Shown here: positions 18,176 to 25,105 of the stretch, one piece after another
How positions within the stretch are numbered: the first letter of the stretch is position 1
Layout of the letters: every line of letters begins with the position of its first letter
From: Streptomyces sp. FIT100
Lineage (GTDB): Bacteria > Actinomycetota > Actinomycetes > Streptomycetales > Streptomycetaceae
NCBI RefSeq assembly: GCF_024584805.1
Contig: NZ_CP075715.1
Span: forward strand, 7,659,526 to 7,723,525
Direction: 5' to 3'
DNA length: 64,000 nucleotides
Position numbers and translations under genes: made by a program
Notes under the pieces: generated by a model
The model's database searches: none
What the model was told of the DNA's origin: nothing
The model's input: only the letters and a program-made list of their open reading frames with translations

Positions 18176-19204
18176 TCAGCACAGCCGGGGCAGTTCGGCG
18201 CCGAGCAGCTCCTCGAGCTGCGTCTCGCGGCCGTCCGCGTCCCGCAGCAGCACCAGGCCCTCGGGGTCCTCGGAGATCTCGCCGATGGTCACGGCGTGCT
18301 CGCCGTACCTGAGCGCCCGCAGCGCCTCCAGCACGTCGGCCTCGGCGGCCGGGTCGACGAAGATCGCCAGGCAGCCCTCGTTGGCGCAGTGCAGCGGGTT
18401 GATGCCCAGCATGTCGGCGGCCATCGCGGTCTCGTGCTGGATCGGCAGGCTCGTCTCGTCCACCCGCACGGTGCGGCCGAGCTTGCCCGCGTACTCGTGC
18501 AGGACGGCGGAGAGTCCGCCGCGGGTGACGTCGCGCATCGAACGGACCGCACCCGCAGGCGCCTTCGCGAGGACGCCCTCGATGAGGTTGTTCAGCGGGG
18601 CGCAGTCGCTGCCGACGCGCTGCTCGAAGCCGAGCCCCTCGCGGATCGACAGGAGATGCACCGTGTGGTTGCCGATGGGGCCGCTCAGGATGACCTTGTC
18701 GCCGCTGTGCACATCGGCCATGGAGAGCGGTTCGCGCTCGAAGACGCCGACCCCCGCGGTGTTGAGGTAGAGCTGGTCGGCCTCGCCCTTGCGGACGACC
18801 TTGGTGTCGCCACCGACGATCTGCACGCCGGCCTCGCGGGCCGTCTCGCGGATCGACACGAGCACCTGGACGAGGCGCTCCATCGGCAGGCCCGTCTCCA
18901 GGATCATGCCGAGGGTCAGGTACTTGGGCCGGGCGCCCGCCACCGCCAGGTCGTTGACCGTGCCGCAGACGGCGATCTTGCCGATGTCGCCGTTGCCGAA
19001 GAACGGCGGGTCGACGACGAAGGAGTCGGTGGTCATGGCGATGCGGTCGGAGCCGATCGGGAGGATCGCACTGTCCTCCATGATGCCCACGTAGACGTCG
19101 CCGAGGGTCTCGGCGATCAGCTGGACCAGTTCCTGGCTCAGCTTCGCCCCGGTGCCGTGGTCAAGGACGATCTCTTCGGTGCTGGTGGCCGTGCTCGCAG
19201 ACAT
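18176..19204 (-). CDS. hypE: HypE-family protein (carbamoyl dehydratase making a protein-bound cyano group)
   Basis: 342 residues. HypE dehydrates the S-carbamoyl group on its C-terminal cysteine to a thiocyanate in an ATP-dependent step. The PurM/ThiL-like fold is clear: GIMEDSAILPIGSDRIAMTTDS near the N-terminus, GKIAVCGTVNDLAVAGARPKYL, IVGGDTKVV, and RDVTRGGLSAVLHE. The C-terminus ends in PRLC, matching the family's PR(I/L)C end that carries the acceptor cysteine, so the protein should be active. Start ATG with GAAGGAAC upstream. Its only visible Hyp partner is HypF, so the cyano group would need another acceptor. Confidence 0.93.
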   Translation of the reverse strand: MSASTATSTEEIVLDHGTGAKLSQELVQLIAETLGDVYVGIMEDSAILPIGSDRIAMTTDSFVVDPPFFGNGDIGKIAVCGTVNDLAVAGARPKYLTLGMILETGLPMERLVQVLVSIRETAREAGVQIVGGDTKVVRKGEADQLYLNTAGVGVFEREPLSMADVHSGDKVILSGPIGNHTVHLLSIREGLGFEQRVGSDCAPLNNLIEGVLAKAPAGAVRSMRDVTRGGLSAVLHEYAGKLGRTVRVDETSLPIQHETAMAADMLGINPLHCANEGCLAIFVDPAAEADVLEALRALRYGEHAVTIGEISEDPEGLVLLRDADGRETQLEELLGAELPRLC

Positions 19205-19233
19205 GGCTGTTCCTTCCGCCGGGAGGACCGCGG

Positions 19234-19818
19234 TCACGGGGTCTTGATGTTCTTGCGGGGCAGGCCGCCCTCGGCGTCGAGGACGCTGAGCACCTCGGCG
19301 GAGTCGGAGACGGTGGCGCAGTAGCCGGCGAGCCACTCCAGGGCGCGGTCCTTGTCGTCCGTGCGGGCGGAGACGACGCAGTCGGCGGGGACCCAGATGT
19401 TGTAGCCGCGGAAGAAGGCGTCGGCGGCGGTGGTCTGGACGCAGATCTGCGTCTGCATGCCGGTCACGAGGACGGTGTCGACGCCGAGGGCCTGGAGGCG
19501 CTCGTGCAGGTCGGTCTCGTAGAAGCCCGAGTCCTTGCTCTTCTCCATGACGACGTCCTCGGGCGCGAGGAACTCCTCCAGGATCTCGGCCCCGCGGGTG
19601 CCGCGCTGGACGGGCAGGTGGCCGTCGTAGCGCTCGGCGTTCGGGTCGTCCGGGTCGTTGACGAGCTGGAGGTGGAAGATGTGGTGGCCTCGGCGGCGCA
19701 TCTCGGCGAGGAAACCGGTGAAGTGCGGGGTGGCGGCGGCGACGGCCGCGACGCGCTCGGGGTTCTTCTCGACGAGCTCGTACTGGAGGTCGTTGGTGAG
19801 GACGGCGATTTTGGACAT
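19234..19818 (-). CDS. Cysteine hydrolase of the isochorismatase/nicotinamidase superfamily
   Basis: 194 residues. The catalytic triad is visible: D10 (AVLTNDLQ), K93 (VMEKSKDSGFYETDL) and C126 (GMQTQICVQTTA). Family members hydrolyse amides (nicotinamide, carbamoylsarcosine, ureidoacrylate) or the isochorismate enol ether; this sequence fits the amidase-like branch at least as well. Start ATG is preceded by GAAGGG. It is 29 bp upstream of hypE in the same operon. A role in releasing an amine, or in handling a carbamoyl or nitrile-derived intermediate, is plausible but unproven. Confidence 0.87.
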   Translation of the reverse strand: MSKIAVLTNDLQYELVEKNPERVAAVAAATPHFTGFLAEMRRRGHHIFHLQLVNDPDDPNAERYDGHLPVQRGTRGAEILEEFLAPEDVVMEKSKDSGFYETDLHERLQALGVDTVLVTGMQTQICVQTTAADAFFRGYNIWVPADCVVSARTDDKDRALEWLAGYCATVSDSAEVLSVLDAEGGLPRKNIKTP

Positions 19819-19941
19819 GGGTGTGCCCTTCGGTGAGGCCGTGAGTGTGTGGGTGCCCCCGGGCGCACGCGGGCACCGCCGCCGCGGCACGGCGGCCGGG
19901 GCGGAGGGGTGCGTACCGGATGTGCGTTCTCGCGGGAACGG

Positions 19942-19966
19942 GGGCGCGGCGGGTGCCCGCCGCACC
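19942..19966 (-). terminator. GC hairpin between the GNAT and cysteine-hydrolase genes
   Basis: An 8-bp perfect stem (GCGGCGGG / CCCGCCGC, 19946-19963) with a two-base nominal loop lies in the 169-bp gap just downstream of the acetyltransferase stop. There is no T-run. It could be a weak terminator or an mRNA-stabilising structure inside the operon. Confidence 0.4.
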
Positions 19967-19987
19967 GGATGGGGAAAAGACGGAGCG

Positions 19988-20578
19988 TCAGCTCGCGGCG
20001 ACCGCGCGGGCGTCGTCCTGCTGCGGCTCGTGCAGCCAGCTGCCGGTGGTCTCGAAGTGGGCCAGGATGTCGGCGATGCGCGCGTGCAGGTAGAAGCCCG
20101 TGACGGCGCGGCCGTCGGCGCGGGCGTAGTCCGGCAGCCGCCCGTACTCGCGAAAGCCCAGGCGCTCCCACAGCCCGACGGGGCCGTCGTCGCGGACTTC
20201 GAGGGTGATGACCTCGCAGCCGATCTCCTTCGCCTTGTGCAGCGCCTCGGCCCAGCCCTCCAGCAGGAACTGGCCGCGGCGGTCGGGGGCGATGACACAG
20301 CGGCGCATGTCGACGATGTGCCGCCGGGCCGGCAGCGGGGCCCGGGCGAGGGTCACCATGCCGACGATCCTGCCGTCGTCATCGTCGCGGACGGCCAGCA
20401 CATGCAGCGCGCCCTTGCGCAGGTCGGCGTCGAAGGCCCGCATCAGCGGAAGGCCCTTCTCCAGACCGACGGGCTCGTAGAAGCCGAGGGTCTGCTCCTT
20501 GACCGCGACGGCGTCCATCAGTTCGATCATTTCGCGCATGTCCTGCTCGGACAGTTCACGCGGCCATTCGTATCGCAT
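19988..20578 (-). CDS. GNAT-family N-acetyltransferase
   Basis: 196 residues. Acetyl-CoA-dependent transferase fold: strand HVLAVRDDDDGRIVGMVTLARAPL, then VDMRRCVIAPDRRGQFLLEGWAEALHKAKEIGCEVITLEVRDDGPVGLWERLGFREYG, which matches the A motif (here R-G-Q-F instead of the usual Q/RxxGxG/A) and the B motif. The GNAT core is about residues 55-150, with an extra C-terminal helix. ATG with GGAAG upstream. It could acetylate a diamino acid intermediate, later deacylated by the M20 enzyme; this pairing is inference. Confidence 0.85.
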   Translation of the reverse strand: MRYEWPRELSEQDMREMIELMDAVAVKEQTLGFYEPVGLEKGLPLMRAFDADLRKGALHVLAVRDDDDGRIVGMVTLARAPLPARRHIVDMRRCVIAPDRRGQFLLEGWAEALHKAKEIGCEVITLEVRDDGPVGLWERLGFREYGRLPDYARADGRAVTGFYLHARIADILAHFETTGSWLHEPQQDDARAVAAS

Positions 20579-20619
20579 GCGTCTTCCCGTGGTGTGCCGG
20601 ACGGTGGGCAGCCCGCAGG

Positions 20620-20696
20620 GGCACCGGACACCGCTGCGCGCGGATGAGCGCCGCGCGGGCGCGCGCCGAAGGCGCGGGTACGCGGTGTCCGGTGCC
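20620..20696 (-). promoter_or_regulatory. Large inverted repeat (attenuator-like) between the first enzyme gene and the rest of the operon
   Basis: A perfect 15-bp inverted repeat (GGCACCGGACACCGC at 20620-20634 and its complement at 20682-20696) encloses a GC-rich loop of about 47 bases that can itself fold. It lies in the 183-bp gap after the heme-oxygenase-like gene and before the GNAT gene. As a partial terminator or processing site it would give the peptide and first enzyme higher expression than the downstream genes. Confidence 0.55.
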
Positions 20697-20761
20697 ACCA
20701 GGGGCATGGAGGTGATGACGGTCCCCGGGGCTCACCGGGGACGTCGGTACGTCCCGGGACC

Positions 20762-21571
20762 TCAGACGGCGGCGGTCGCGCGCGACTGCAGGTTGGTCTG
20801 CACCGCGGCGGCCGGGGCGGCCTGGGTCAGCGCGGACATGTCGCCGCCGGCGCCCAGCACCGTCGAGGCGTACACCTCGACGAAGTACGAGACGAAGAGG
20901 GAGTTGATCTTTGTGAGGTGCTCGACGAAGCGCTCCTCGTCGGCCTCGTCCTTGATCACGCGCATGATCATGTTCCAGACCATGTCGACGTGGTCGTCGT
21001 CCTCGTCGAGGGCGAGGTGCGCGCGGGCGCCCTTGGTGTTGTTCGCGCCGACGTGCTGCTCCATGATGTCGAGCCAGTCCGGCTGGGTCTTGCCCGCGAT
21101 GTACTCGAGGTAGAAGCCGCTGATCATCGACGCGAGCGGGCCCTCGGTGGCGAGCGTGTAGTAGAAGTAGCCGTTGAGCAGCTCGGTCGCGAAGGTCGGA
21201 CGGATCGCGTACATCTCCTCGTCCGTCATGCCGACCTTGTGCAGGTCGCCCGCGAACATGCGGTCGTGGCGCCCCTCTTCGGCGCCGTACAGGCCCCACT
21301 CCTTGCACAGCTGCGGGTCGCGGGTGGCCCAGTAGTTCGCGACCAGCGGGTCGACGGCGCGCTTGAGGCCGATGCGGATCATGGTCTCGACGTTGTGCCG
21401 CTTGTAGAGATCCAGGTCGAACTTGGCCGCGTCGAGCATGCCCTCGGCGCCCTTGCTCTTCTCGTAGAAGTCGCGCTCGAACTTCAGGAGGAGCTCGTCG
21501 ACGCGCTTCCGGAATTCAGGGCGCTGAAGGTTGGAGTACGTGTTGTACGACTTGCTACGAGGCATTCTCAT
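20762..21571 (-). CDS. Heme-oxygenase-like fold, putative diiron oxygenase (iron-containing redox enzyme family)
   Basis: 269 residues, almost entirely helical. Possible metal ligands are in EEGRHDRMF (about residue 95-103) and in the late helix HLALDEDDDHVDMVWNMI, a pattern like the heme-oxygenase-like diiron oxidases that oxidise amines to hydroxylamines or nitro groups, or cleave C-C and C-N bonds. TenA-like or CADD-like functions are alternatives. The ATG at 21571 overlaps the stop of the upstream peptide gene (ATGA), so the two are probably translationally coupled; ATG 21565 is an alternative. As the first enzyme of the operon it may perform the key oxidation. Confidence 0.8.
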   Translation of the reverse strand: MRMPRSKSYNTYSNLQRPEFRKRVDELLLKFERDFYEKSKGAEGMLDAAKFDLDLYKRHNVETMIRIGLKRAVDPLVANYWATRDPQLCKEWGLYGAEEGRHDRMFAGDLHKVGMTDEEMYAIRPTFATELLNGYFYYTLATEGPLASMISGFYLEYIAGKTQPDWLDIMEQHVGANNTKGARAHLALDEDDDHVDMVWNMIMRVIKDEADEERFVEHLTKINSLFVSYFVEVYASTVLGAGGDMSALTQAAPAAAVQTNLQSRATAAV

Positions 21572-21717
21572 CCCCACCCGAGGTCATTGGTCGTGGCAAC
21601 CGGAACGGTGCCGGCGGCGGCCGCGTGGCCCGTCGGAACGCTTGTGCCCTGTACGAGAATGAAGGACAGTGCTGCGGAACCCACGATGGCGAGAATTGAT
21701 CTCGCTGTACGTGCCAT
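21568..21717 (-). CDS. 49-residue secreted small peptide, first gene of the operon (pheromone-like candidate)
   Basis: Begins MARTARS, followed by a 15-residue hydrophobic stretch (ILAIVGSAALSFILV) and an Ala-rich likely cleavage region (GHAAAAG). The predicted mature part is only about 14 residues and ends TTNDLGWG. An excellent ribosome site (AAAGGTGGGGG) lies 6 bp upstream of the ATG. Its TGA overlaps the ATG of the heme-oxygenase-like gene. The regulator gene starts 131 bp away on the other strand. This context suggests a secreted signal peptide sensed in connection with the regulator, but a precursor or export role cannot be excluded. Confidence 0.75.
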   Translation of the reverse strand: MARTARSILAIVGSAALSFILVQGTSVPTGHAAAAGTVPVATTNDLGWG

Positions 21718-21810
21718 GGATAACCCCCACCTTTGAGAGAGCGTTGAGGTTGTCAGCGCCGTTCCACATCCTGTGTGCAACCGGACTTCCAAGGCCAGTC
21801 TCCTCTGGGA

Positions 21811-21836
21811 TCATGTTGCCCCTGGCGGAAACATGA
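21811..21836. promoter_or_regulatory. 26-bp imperfect palindrome, candidate operator for the cluster regulator
   Basis: Arms TCATGTTGCC (21811-21820) and GGAAACATGA (21827-21836) match in 9 of 10 positions around a 6-bp spacer. It sits in the divergent intergenic region, just before the ribosome site of the regulator gene, suggesting autoregulation and control of the operon. Confidence 0.55.
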
Positions 21837-21848
21837 CAGAGGGAAAAA

Positions 21849-22856
21849 GTGGACAGAATCGGGAAAGATCGTGATTTTACCCCGCCGCAACTCAACGGCC
21901 CGGCAGATCGCCTTTACCGTTTCATTGCTGAATCGCCTGGATCGACCGTCGAAAGGGCCGTCGAGACGCTCGGCATGAGCGCCTCGGAAGTCGAAGACGC
22001 CATCCGGGACTTGCGCGATCTCGGGCTCCTGAGCACCGCCACGACAGGAACGGGATCTCTGGTTCCGTATCCCGTCGAGTTCGCCCGTATCAAGGTTCTC
22101 AATCCTTTGCAACAGGACCTCAATCGAATCCAGTCACTCGTCGACCAGCTCCGCGGAGACCTCGACGAGCTCGACCTGCACACTCCGCACCCGCAGCACG
22201 ACTACTGCTCGCTGGAGATCGTCCCCGAACTGGCCGATGTGCGCCGGCTCATCACCGGCTTCGCCGGCGAGTGCCGCGAGGAGGCGCTGACCTCGCAGCC
22301 GGGCGGCGCACGCATGGAAGAAGTGCTGGCAGAAGGCATGGACCGGACCACCAAGCTGCTCGGCCGTGGGGTGCGGATGCGGACGCTCTACCAGCACACC
22401 GCGCGTTTCAGCCCGGCCACCGTGTCCTACGTCAGCCAGGTGGCCCCGCTCGGGGCGCAGGTCCGCACGCTCGCGGGCGGCTTCCCCCGCTGCATCGTGT
22501 TCGACCGCGAAATAGCGATCCTGCCGCTGCTGGACGGATCGACGGGCGCCGCGATCGTCCGCGACCCGTACGTCGTCTCCTTTATGGGGGAGGCATTCGA
22601 CCGCGCCTGGAACACCGCTTCCGAATTCTCGCCCGAGGACGACAGGGCCGACCGCGTCGCGGCCACCTCCGAGATCCAGAGGACGATCATTTCCCTGCTG
22701 ATCCAGGGCGAGTCGGACAAGCGCATCGCGCAGGTCGTCGGAATCTCCCTGCGGAACTGTCAGCGGCATATATCGAACATCATGAAGAGTATTGGCGCTC
22801 GCAACCGGTTGCACGCCGGATATCTGCTCAGCAAGGAGCCCTTCAGCGGTCACTGA
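21849..22856 (+). CDS. TrmB/LuxR-type transcriptional regulator, likely cluster-specific
   Basis: 335 residues. N-terminal winged-helix part (about 15-65, QLNGPADRLYRFIAESPGSTVERAVETLGMS), a middle region with a coiled segment and a TrmB/PLD-like fold (GVRMRTLYQHTARFS, FDREIAILPLLDG), and a C-terminal LuxR-type HTH (about 275-330, IISLLIQGESDKRIAQVVGISLRNCQRHISNIMKSIGARNR). GTG start with AGAGGG upstream. It is divergent from the peptide and the 15-gene operon, with a palindrome between them. Small-molecule or peptide sensing is inferred from the architecture. Confidence 0.88.
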   Translation: MDRIGKDRDFTPPQLNGPADRLYRFIAESPGSTVERAVETLGMSASEVEDAIRDLRDLGLLSTATTGTGSLVPYPVEFARIKVLNPLQQDLNRIQSLVDQLRGDLDELDLHTPHPQHDYCSLEIVPELADVRRLITGFAGECREEALTSQPGGARMEEVLAEGMDRTTKLLGRGVRMRTLYQHTARFSPATVSYVSQVAPLGAQVRTLAGGFPRCIVFDREIAILPLLDGSTGAAIVRDPYVVSFMGEAFDRAWNTASEFSPEDDRADRVAATSEIQRTIISLLIQGESDKRIAQVVGISLRNCQRHISNIMKSIGARNRLHAGYLLSKEPFSGH

Positions 22857-23344
22857 TCCCGCCCTGCGCGCCCCCGCCGGTGTGCCCGCCGGGCGGTGTC
22901 CGCTCCGGCGTCCCGATGACGCACGAGTGAGCTCGGCGGCGTCGGAGTTCGGCGGGCATTCGCAGGCGTAACACAAGCGTGATGGGCGCGCCGGGCGAAG
23001 ATTTATTGAACTTGTCACGAGGAGAGGTCGAGCCCCCGTCGTTGTCCCGGAATTCTCCTCGCCGACGGGTACGGCTTCGACGGCAGCGGGCGGCCGACCG
23101 GCGGGACTCCGGCAGAAAAGAAGGCACCGGCTCCCCTCGGGGCGCCGGTGCCGGTGATTCTCGTCCACGGGATCGTCCGCGGGATCACGAGCCCGTGAGC
23201 CGCGGGCCCCGGCCCGTCATCAGTGACCTGTGGCCCAGGGGCGTGGCGTATGGCTCCAGAACCCCGGCTCGGGAGCCACCGGGCCAGGGGACGTGTGCCT
23301 CCGGGCCCGTGGCCCGGGGACCGTACGCCGCGGGTGCTCGGGCC
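22857..23344. other. Intergenic region without a supported gene
   Basis: Open frames here lack ribosome sites and protein-like composition. The region holds one strong hairpin (23123-23152) and a GC-rich stretch with short repeats of GGGCC and CCGGG, leading into two MITE-like elements. No gene seen. Confidence 0.6.
23123..23152. terminator. Strong hairpin, possible terminator
   Basis: GGCACCGG / CCGGTGCC arms with an inner CCCC/GGGG pairing form a compact stem of at least 12 bp. It lies about 265 bp after the regulator stop, so it may end that transcript or one arriving from the other side. Confidence 0.5.
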
Positions 23345-23545
23345 AGGCCCTGTCGTTCGGATCTTGCCGGGCTCGCGTGCCCTGGCACGCACATCTGCCG
23401 CGTTGTCGTCGGTCGCCGACTGTGGGAGATGCCCCCACCGCGTCGACTTCCTCCTCCGCCTTGCGGTGCACGCACCGCTGTGACATCAGCTGCTCCCCGG
23501 CGGGCAGCTCCCTGATCCGGCCTGATCCGAAGAACGACAGGGCCT
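23345..23545. mobile_element. MITE-like element 1 (about 201 bp) with terminal inverted repeats
   Basis: Left end AGGCCCTGTCGTTCGGATC (23345-23363) is the inverted repeat of the right end (23524-23545), apart from a 3-bp insertion in the right copy. It is too short to encode a transposase. An internal 21-bp block (CGTTGTCGTCGG... at 23401-23421) recurs exactly in the neighbouring element. Such short non-autonomous intergenic elements occur in Streptomyces genomes. Confidence 0.65.
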
Positions 23546-23739
23546 AGGGGGTGTCCGGTGGATCGGGCTGGGCTCGCGACGCCCTGCGGCTCCGTCTCCC
23601 GCGTTGTCGTCGGTCGCCGACTCCCCCGTAGCCCTCCGGGCACGGGAGGGGCCCCCACCGCGTTGTCTGCCTCCTCCGCCTTGGATCCGAAGCCGCTGGA
23701 CGCCGCTCGCTGATCCAGCCTGATCCACCGGCCCCCTAG
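23544..23739. mobile_element. MITE-like element 2 (about 196 bp), abutting element 1 and supplying a stop codon
   Basis: Ends CTAGGGGGTGTCCGGTGGAT (23544-) and its inverted repeat at 23721-23739, again with a 3-bp indel in one arm. The core 23602-23622 is identical to 23401-23421 of element 1, and both share GCCCCCACCGCG and CTCCTCCGCCTT blocks, though their termini differ. The two elements share a CTAG at the junction. The right-end CTAG also provides the TAG stop of the DUF5997 gene. Confidence 0.65.
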
Positions 23740-24119
23740 TCGGCCTGCCCCGCCTGCTTCTCCTTGATCCGCGCGGACTCCTTGCGGACCTCGGCCTGAA
23801 TGGCCTGTTCTTTTCGCAGCCACTCGGGCGACTCGCTCTTCAGCGCCTCGATCTGCTCCGTGGTGAGCGGCTCGGTGACCCCGCCGCGGGCGAGGCCCGA
23901 GATGGAGACGCCCAGCCTGGCTGCGACCACCGGCCGCGGGTGCGGACCGCTGCGCCGCAGCTCGCGCAGCCACTCGGGCGGATCGGCCTGCAGCGCGTTC
24001 AGCTCGTCGCGCGAGACGACGCCCTCCTGGAACTCCTTGGGGGTGGCTTCGAGGTATACGCCCAGCTTCTTCGCCGCGGTCGCGGGCTTCATCGTCTGGG
24101 TGGTGCGGTGCGACGTCAT
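23736..24119 (-). CDS. DUF5997 family protein
   Basis: 127 residues, strongly conserved family among actinomycetes (TMKPATAAKKLGVYLEATPKEF, PPEWLRELRRSGPHPRPVVAARLGVSISGLARGGV). The repeated PEWLR and the LGVSISGLARGG helix pair suggest a DNA- or protein-binding helical module; no enzymatic motif is seen. The C-terminal ~30 residues are charged. It is divergent from the LysR-effector-domain gene, with 58 bp between starts, an arrangement that suggests a functional pair. Its stop codon lies in the end of MITE-like element 2, so the original C-terminus may have been altered. Confidence 0.85.
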   Translation of the reverse strand: MTSHRTTQTMKPATAAKKLGVYLEATPKEFQEGVVSRDELNALQADPPEWLRELRRSGPHPRPVVAARLGVSISGLARGGVTEPLTTEQIEALKSESPEWLRKEQAIQAEVRKESARIKEKQAGQAD

Positions 24120-24165
24120 GAGGTCAAGGATATCGAGGGTGTGTGCCTGCTCCGACCACGCCCGG

Positions 24166-24178
24166 TAATCTGGCCAGG
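24166..24178 (+). promoter_or_regulatory. Leaderless promoter: -10 TAATCT six bases before a GTG start
   Basis: TAATCT at 24166-24171, then six bases to the GTG at 24178 with no ribosome site between. This spacing fits transcription starting at the first base of the start codon. Confidence 0.6.
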
Positions 24179-25020
24179 TGACAGGCGCAGAAGCAACCCC
24201 CTCGTTCAGGCTCGCCTACGTCCCGGGCGTCATGCCCGCGAAGTGGGTGCGGATCTGGCAGGAGCGGCTGCCGGACGTTCCCCTGGACCTGCTCACGGTG
24301 TCCGCCGCGGACGCCCCGGACCTCCTGCGCCGCGGTGACGCGGACGCCGGACTGCTCCGCCTGCCGATCGACCGTACGGACCTCAGCGTCATCCCGCTCT
24401 ACACCGAGACGACCGTGGTCGTGGTCCCGAAGGACCACGTCATCACCGCGGCCGACGAGGTCCGCGCCGAGGACCTGGCCGACGAGGTCGTGTTCCACCC
24501 CCTCGACGACACCCTGGACTGGGAGCGGCTCCCCGGTCGGCCCGCGATCGAGCGCCCCGCCACGACGGCGGACGCCATCGAGCTGGTGGCCGCGGGCGTG
24601 GGCGTGCTGGTCGTGCCGCAGTCGCTGGCCCGTCTGCACCACCGCAGGGATCTGACCTACCGGCCGCTCACCGACGTCGTGCAGTCCCGGGTGGGACTGT
24701 CGTGGCCCGAGGACCGGACCACGGATCTGGTCGAGGACTTCATCGGCATCGTCCGCGGCCGCACGGTCAACAGCACACGCGGACGCAGCCCCTCGTCGCC
24801 GGAGAAGCCGGCACAGGACCAGCAGAAGGGCCGGCGCTCCGGCGGCACCACGGCACAACGGCGGACGGCGGACGGCAAGTCGACGGGCAGGTCGACGGGC
24901 AGGTCGACGGGCAGGTCGGCGGGTAAGTCGACGGGTAAGTCGACGGGCGGCAGCTCCCGGAAGGGGGCGTCCGGCGGCGCCCAGGGCGGACGGCGCGCCA
25001 AGCCGCGCCGCCGTTCCTGA
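24178..25020 (+). CDS. LysR-type effector-binding domain protein without HTH, with a basic repeat tail
   Basis: 280 residues. Residues 8-200 form a periplasmic-binding-like LysR substrate domain (FRLAYVPGVMPAKWVRIWQER, LPIDRTDLSVIPLYTETTVVVVPKDH, GVGVLVVPQSLARLHHRRDL). No DNA-binding HTH precedes it. The last ~75 residues are a K/R/S/T/G-rich tail with repeated STGRS and STGKS units and a PRRRS end; the corresponding DNA (about 24882-24955) is a short tandem repeat. The tail could bind nucleic acid non-specifically. Divergent DUF5997 is a probable partner. Confidence 0.85.
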   Translation: MTGAEATPSFRLAYVPGVMPAKWVRIWQERLPDVPLDLLTVSAADAPDLLRRGDADAGLLRLPIDRTDLSVIPLYTETTVVVVPKDHVITAADEVRAEDLADEVVFHPLDDTLDWERLPGRPAIERPATTADAIELVAAGVGVLVVPQSLARLHHRRDLTYRPLTDVVQSRVGLSWPEDRTTDLVEDFIGIVRGRTVNSTRGRSPSSPEKPAQDQQKGRRSGGTTAQRRTADGKSTGRSTGRSTGRSAGKSTGKSTGGSSRKGASGGAQGGRRAKPRRRS

Positions 25021-25092
25021 CCGCGGTTCCCGACCGCAGTCCCGACCACGCCTGCGTCTCACCCCCGTTGGGACGCGCACAGCTGCGTCGGC

Positions 25093-25105
25093 CATACTGC
25101 CCCCG
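25093..25105 (+). promoter_or_regulatory. Leaderless promoter: -10 CATACT before GTG
   Basis: CATACT at 25093-25098 followed by six bases to the GTG at 25105; no Shine-Dalgarno sequence is present. Confidence 0.5.

Noticed and set aside
15797..19204. [NiFe]-hydrogenase maturation locus
   Set aside because: No hydrogenase subunits, HypA, HypB, HypC or HypD are encoded nearby, and the genes are embedded among biosynthetic enzymes.
23217..23973. Open frames on both strands across the repeat region
   Set aside because: They read through the MITE-like elements, lack ribosome sites and have Arg/Pro/Gly-rich composition.
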